A stretch of DNA of 37,628 nt from Lutibacter sp. B1 (GTDB lineage: Bacteria > Bacteroidota > Bacteroidia > Flavobacteriales > Flavobacteriaceae): the NCBI RefSeq assembly GCF_012524075.1, contig NZ_JAAZUI010000024.1:1-37628 (forward strand). Reading direction: 5' to 3'. Positions 34,149-37,628 of the stretch are shown piece after piece. Under the pieces are notes generated by a model. That model ran no database searches. It saw nothing but the letters and a program-made list of their open reading frames with translations, and was not told the DNA's origin. Every line of letters starts with the position of its first letter. Within the stretch, counting starts at the first letter, position 1. Position numbers and translations under genes: made by a program.

Positions 34149-34679
34149 ATGGAAAATAATTACTCTTCACATAAATTATTGTATTTAATAAGTAAGATTT
34201 TCATCTTTCTTATAATCTCAACCAATACATTTAACAGTTTTTCACAAAATTCAAAATGTAAGGCTAAGCTCGATGTTCACGATAATATAAAGAGCAAAAG
34301 AGCTGGTATTTCAGGCACATCATATATGCTATTGTTAACTAATACAGGTACTGAAAAAACTACATTCGATATAGAGGTTATAAATATGATAGCTGAAAAT
34401 AAATCCAATAATCACAACAATGAGATAAAATTAAAAAACGACTTATTAGATTTCAATTTAAAAAAGATAGCCCAAAAAAAAGCTTTAATAAATGAAAATT
34501 CAAATTCTTCAATATTATTAGCTAAAGGTGAGGTTTTTAAATTTTATGTAAAAGTTAACGTACCAGAGGAAGCCAAATTTGGAAGTAAAAATAAAACTAA
34601 AGTGATTATAACCTCAAAGGAGTGCGAAAAATTTTCGGTAAGTACAATTTTAAATACAGAAATTATTGATGGTGAATAA
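34149..34679 (+). CDS. Secreted beta-domain protein of unknown function
   Basis: The 176-residue protein has a signal-like N-terminus (hydrophobic residues about 13-28, ending NSFSQ) followed by one Ig-like beta domain: SGTSYMLLLTNTGTEKTTFD and then GEVFKFYVKVNVPEEAKFGS with KVIITSKEC. The TNTG...F.V.V.VP pattern is that of NEW3/DUF11-like extracellular domains. A pair of cysteines (about residues 37 and 163) might form a disulfide. It lies 59 bp upstream of the giant adhesin gene, suggesting a shared transcript. Confidence 0.65.
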   Translation: MENNYSSHKLLYLISKIFIFLIISTNTFNSFSQNSKCKAKLDVHDNIKSKRAGISGTSYMLLLTNTGTEKTTFDIEVINMIAENKSNNHNNEIKLKNDLLDFNLKKIAQKKALINENSNSSILLAKGEVFKFYVKVNVPEEAKFGSKNKTKVIITSKECEKFSVSTILNTEIIDGE

Positions 34680-34738
34680 ATTTCATTAATAAGTCTGTAA
34701 ATTCAATAAAAACAGGGTGTTAACAAAAAATATTTGAT

Positions 34739-37628
34739 ATGAAAAATAAATTACTCTCTGCAAAAACAAAAAACAATATAAAAGTTATTTATTTAATATT
34801 ATTTGTTTTTATTAACTCAATATTTTCATTTGGTCAGCAAATTATAGATAATACATTAACTATAAATAAAACTATTATAGGAGGTGAAATATGTAACCAA
34901 TTTGATGTAGAACTTTCAATTACAGGAAATGCATCTCAAAAGCCAATAGAAGTAATATTAGTTATTGATACATCCGGTAGTATGGGAAACTCAATATCTG
35001 GTGATAGCAATACACCATTATATTACGCTAAACAAGCAGCAAAAGATTTTATAAATAACATATTTAGTTCATCAAATAATCCTACTGGAAAAAATAAAGT
35101 GGGAATCATAAGTTATAATACCACGGCAAATGCACATACAGGATTACAAAGTTCAGGTAATAAAACAGGATTAATAAATATTATAAATGGTTTAAATGCT
35201 GAAGGTTGGACTAATATTTCTGAAGGAATTGATTTTGCGGCTAATGAGTTAAATTCGAACGGTATACATAATTGTTCTACTATTAGATCAATTATTGTTT
35301 TAACAGATGGAATTGCTAACAGAGCTTCTAGTTCATATAACTGTGGCTCATGTACAAGTAATCCTACTACTCATACATGTTGTACAAATGCAGCAATGAC
35401 TTCTGGAGAAAATTCACAAAATTATAATACTGGAGGAATAGATTATCCAACAAATGTTTACTCAATCGCATTGCTAGGTGCAATTACTAACTCTTCGGTA
35501 AAACAAATTGCAAGGGAAACTATGCAAGGTGTTCAAAATAGCGGTTATAATGAAACAAATAGTGCTGCAAATTTAACTAGTATATATAATCAAATTTTTG
35601 GGCAATTATCTTGGGCTGCTAAAGATATTTCGGTTACAGATATAATTGATGATGGATTTAATTTAATTCCAACAACTATTCAAGCAAGTGATGGGTCATA
35701 TATTTTAAATAATAAAACAATAACTTGGAATATAGATTATGTTTATTCTGAAGAAGTAACCTTAAAATATACTGTTGAAGTTAATTCAGAAGCATGTGGT
35801 AAAACAGCTTCAAGTACTACTACTTTAAATTATGAAAATTCTAATTGCTCGCCAGCTTCTGAGAATTTTGAAAATCCGAGTTTTTGTGTTCCATGCCCAA
35901 CTATAGTCCAAAATATAGAACAGGATAGTTGTAGTAATATAATAAATTACTCAGGCACCGTTACAGATAATGATTCTTGTATTGAAGTTTCTACATATAC
36001 ATATTTATGGGAATTTTATATTGATAATATTAAAAACGAAAGTTTAACTACTACAGATTTACAAGGTACTGTCACTTTACCTACAATTATGTCTAACCAA
36101 AAAGTTGAAGGTGTTTTTACAACTACTGTAAATTCAAATAGCGGTTGTTTTTCTTTTGTTAAAAGAACAGAAATAACAGCTTATCCAGAGCCAAAATTAG
36201 AGATTACAAATCCGGCTGCAGTTTGCTATCCAAATACAGTAGATATAACAAGTTCTTTAATAACTACTGGAAGTGATTCAGGTACATTTACGTATTATAC
36301 CGATTCTAATTTACAAAATGTGTTAGCAAATCCTAATGTTGTTGATACCTCAGGAACTTATTATATATTACTCGAAAATACTAATGGCTGTTTAATTTCT
36401 AAACAGGTAACAGTAACCATTAATGCTTTACCAATAATTAATCAAGTTGTTAAAGTTGATCCTACAATTGCAACTTGTCCAAATTTGAATGATGGATCAA
36501 TAACTATTAATGCTACGGGAGAAAACCTATCTTACAGTATAGATAATGGATTGACTTACCAATCTTCAAATGTTTTTGATAATTTGAGTCAAGGTGAATA
36601 TAAAATTGTAGTAAAAAATAACGTTACAAATTGTAGCATAACTCATACAGAAAATATTACATTAACTAATCCAATTTGTAGTTCTGATGTAACTATAGTT
36701 GCTACTTTACCTAATGCGAGTGAACCTAATACAAATGGGCAATTTAAACTTTCTCTCACAAATGCAATATTAATACCTACGGTAGTTACTTTTGAGGTAA
36801 GCGGAACAGCTACAGAAGGAACAGATTATGATTTAACAAATACTACTACCAGTATAACAGTAACCATTCCTGCCAATACCTCTTCAATTACCATTCCTGT
36901 AGAAGTTATCGACGATGATGTTTTAGAAGGAAATGAAACGGTTATTGTTAAATTATTGAATTCAGATAATTCAATAGTAAAAGTTGCAAATCCAGACACC
37001 GCCACAGTAACGATTGCAGATGAGGATACTTCACAACTAAGTATTGTTAAAACCACAGATGCGAGTGAGCCTGCCAGTGATGGATTGTTCACCCTAAGTT
37101 TGAACAATCAGGTAAGTGTTGCAACGGTAGTTAATTTTGAGGTAAGCGGAACAGCCACAGAAGAAACAGATTATGACTTGACAAATACCACTACCAGTAT
37201 AACAGCAACCATTCCGGCGAATACCTCTTCAATTACCCTTCCTGTAGAAGTTATTGACGACGACATTATTGAAGAAAATGAAACGGTTATTGTTACGCTA
37301 TTAAGTACAAATAATTTAGTTACAATATCTCCAATTAATAATTCGTCCACAATTACGATTACCGACAATGAAGGAGGTGCAGGCAATGGACTAACCATCA
37401 GTGACATTACGGTTAACGAAGGTGATGGTACAGCGACAGTTCAAGTAACCTTAACAGGGAATGTACAGGGAGGTTTCAGTGTAGATTACCAAACTGCAGA
37501 TGGTACAGCGATAGCAGAGGATGATTATCAATCACAATCAGGTACGCTAACCTTTGCAGGCACTACCGAAGAGAGTCATCCAATTACAGTTTCAATAGCA
37601 GATGATACTTTGATAGAACCGACTGAGA
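34739..37628 (+). CDS. Giant secreted adhesin: vWA, SprB-like repeat and Calx-beta domains (partial, 3' end missing)
   Basis: The frame is open from ATG 34739 through 963 codons to the window edge. A signal peptide (about residues 1-33, ending FSFGQ) is followed by an upstream beta segment and a vWA domain with the MIDAS DTSGS at D77 and the TDG threonine near T189. The vWA domain has a Cys-rich insertion (NCGSCTSNPTTHTCCT, from Cys202). A DUF11-like region (about 300-380) and several beta modules come next. An SprB-like repeat is seen at about 580-632 (DGSITINATGENLSYSIDNG, then GEYKIVVKN). Three Calx-beta domains end the visible part. Such proteins are exported by the type IX system and act in adhesion or gliding; the C-terminal sorting domain is not visible. 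Confidence 0.92.
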   Translation, partial: MKNKLLSAKTKNNIKVIYLILFVFINSIFSFGQQIIDNTLTINKTIIGGEICNQFDVELSITGNASQKPIEVILVIDTSGSMGNSISGDSNTPLYYAKQAAKDFINNIFSSSNNPTGKNKVGIISYNTTANAHTGLQSSGNKTGLINIINGLNAEGWTNISEGIDFAANELNSNGIHNCSTIRSIIVLTDGIANRASSSYNCGSCTSNPTTHTCCTNAAMTSGENSQNYNTGGIDYPTNVYSIALLGAITNSSVKQIARETMQGVQNSGYNETNSAANLTSIYNQIFGQLSWAAKDISVTDIIDDGFNLIPTTIQASDGSYILNNKTITWNIDYVYSEEVTLKYTVEVNSEACGKTASSTTTLNYENSNCSPASENFENPSFCVPCPTIVQNIEQDSCSNIINYSGTVTDNDSCIEVSTYTYLWEFYIDNIKNESLTTTDLQGTVTLPTIMSNQKVEGVFTTTVNSNSGCFSFVKRTEITAYPEPKLEITNPAAVCYPNTVDITSSLITTGSDSGTFTYYTDSNLQNVLANPNVVDTSGTYYILLENTNGCLISKQVTVTINALPIINQVVKVDPTIATCPNLNDGSITINATGENLSYSIDNGLTYQSSNVFDNLSQGEYKIVVKNNVTNCSITHTENITLTNPICSSDVTIVATLPNASEPNTNGQFKLSLTNAILIPTVVTFEVSGTATEGTDYDLTNTTTSITVTIPANTSSITIPVEVIDDDVLEGNETVIVKLLNSDNSIVKVANPDTATVTIADEDTSQLSIVKTTDASEPASDGLFTLSLNNQVSVATVVNFEVSGTATEETDYDLTNTTTSITATIPANTSSITLPVEVIDDDIIEENETVIVTLLSTNNLVTISPINNSSTITITDNEGGAGNGLTISDITVNEGDGTATVQVTLTGNVQGGFSVDYQTADGTAIAEDDYQSQSGTLTFAGTTEESHPITVSIADDTLIEPTE
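36779..36950 (+). repeat. Calx-beta coding repeat, copy 1
   Basis: This 172-bp segment recurs 345 bp (115 codons) downstream with about 155 of 172 identical bases by hand count. It encodes FEVSGTATEGTDYDLTN and IPVEVIDDDVLEGNE. Confidence 0.85.
37124..37295 (+). repeat. Calx-beta coding repeat, copy 2
   Basis: Second copy, encoding FEVSGTATEETDYDLTN and LPVEVIDDDIIEENE. Most differences are third-position transitions, indicating a recent duplication or conversion under selection. Confidence 0.85.

Noticed and set aside
36826-37407. Two similar minus-strand ORFs of 93 and 78 codons
   Set aside because: They are antisense shadows of the two Calx-beta repeats, and their similarity comes from that duplication.
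1-37628. tRNA, rRNA or tmRNA genes
   Set aside because: No GC-rich cloverleaf with a GGTTCGA-type T-arm was found in the gaps.

Overview
The window is AT-rich DNA from a Bacteroidota bacterium, most likely a member of the Flavobacteriaceae. Three things point there. Most of the recognisable proteins are those of flavobacterial housekeeping loci: split transketolase, DUF3810, the so-called asparagine synthetase B behind dnaB, BshA/YtxJ bacillithiol proteins, and SprB/Calx-beta surface proteins. Many genes carry the Bacteroidota -7 promoter element TAnnTTTG. Start sites generally lack Shine-Dalgarno sequences. No rRNA, tRNA, CRISPR array or complete insertion sequence is visible.

Layout. 1-2713: the end of an unknown gene, an apparently truncated amidohydrolase, and a DUF3810 membrane metallopeptidase-like protein. 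3004-6830: dnaB, a secreted conserved protein, and the N-terminal subunit of transketolase, closed by a terminator with no C-terminal subunit behind it. 6900-10080: a compact TetR / acyltransferase / glycosyltransferase / patatin operon, probably for membrane lipid remodelling, with recurring TTGGTC/GTCTAA motifs at its control points. 10283-15950: bshA, aroB, proline dehydrogenase, a 44-residue membrane protein and typA. 16000-19250: an accessory stretch with a decayed gene fragment, a NifX-like protein, a MarR regulator, a CAP-domain lipoprotein and many palindromes. 19251-33557: ordinary chromosomal genes (thioesterase, glycosyltransferase, clpB, ytxJ, fumarylacetoacetase, glyA, peroxiredoxin, rmuC, acyltransferase, gcvT, Xaa-Pro aminopeptidase, a small lipoprotein-like ORF). 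33558-37628: a gene-free stretch with more C4 hairpins, a small secreted protein and the first 963 codons of a very large surface adhesin (vWA, SprB-like repeat, Calx-beta repeats) that runs off the window.

The most unusual signal is a family of palindromes, each centred on a CCCC run that always lies on the + strand. Four are about 50-75 bp long with related ends and a TCGTCCCCACAACG-like core (17961-18030, 18774-18846, 18893-18967, 18991-19063), with a solitary core at 18755. Shorter hairpins with the same C4 centre lie at 17516-17556, 33896-33921 and 33963-33982. No annotated feature explains them.

The two thiol genes bshA and ytxJ, both here, indicate that the organism uses bacillithiol. 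Fumarylacetoacetase, proline dehydrogenase, GlyA and GcvT indicate amino-acid catabolism and one-carbon metabolism. All three gene pairs that converge without a visible terminator overlap at their 3' ends.
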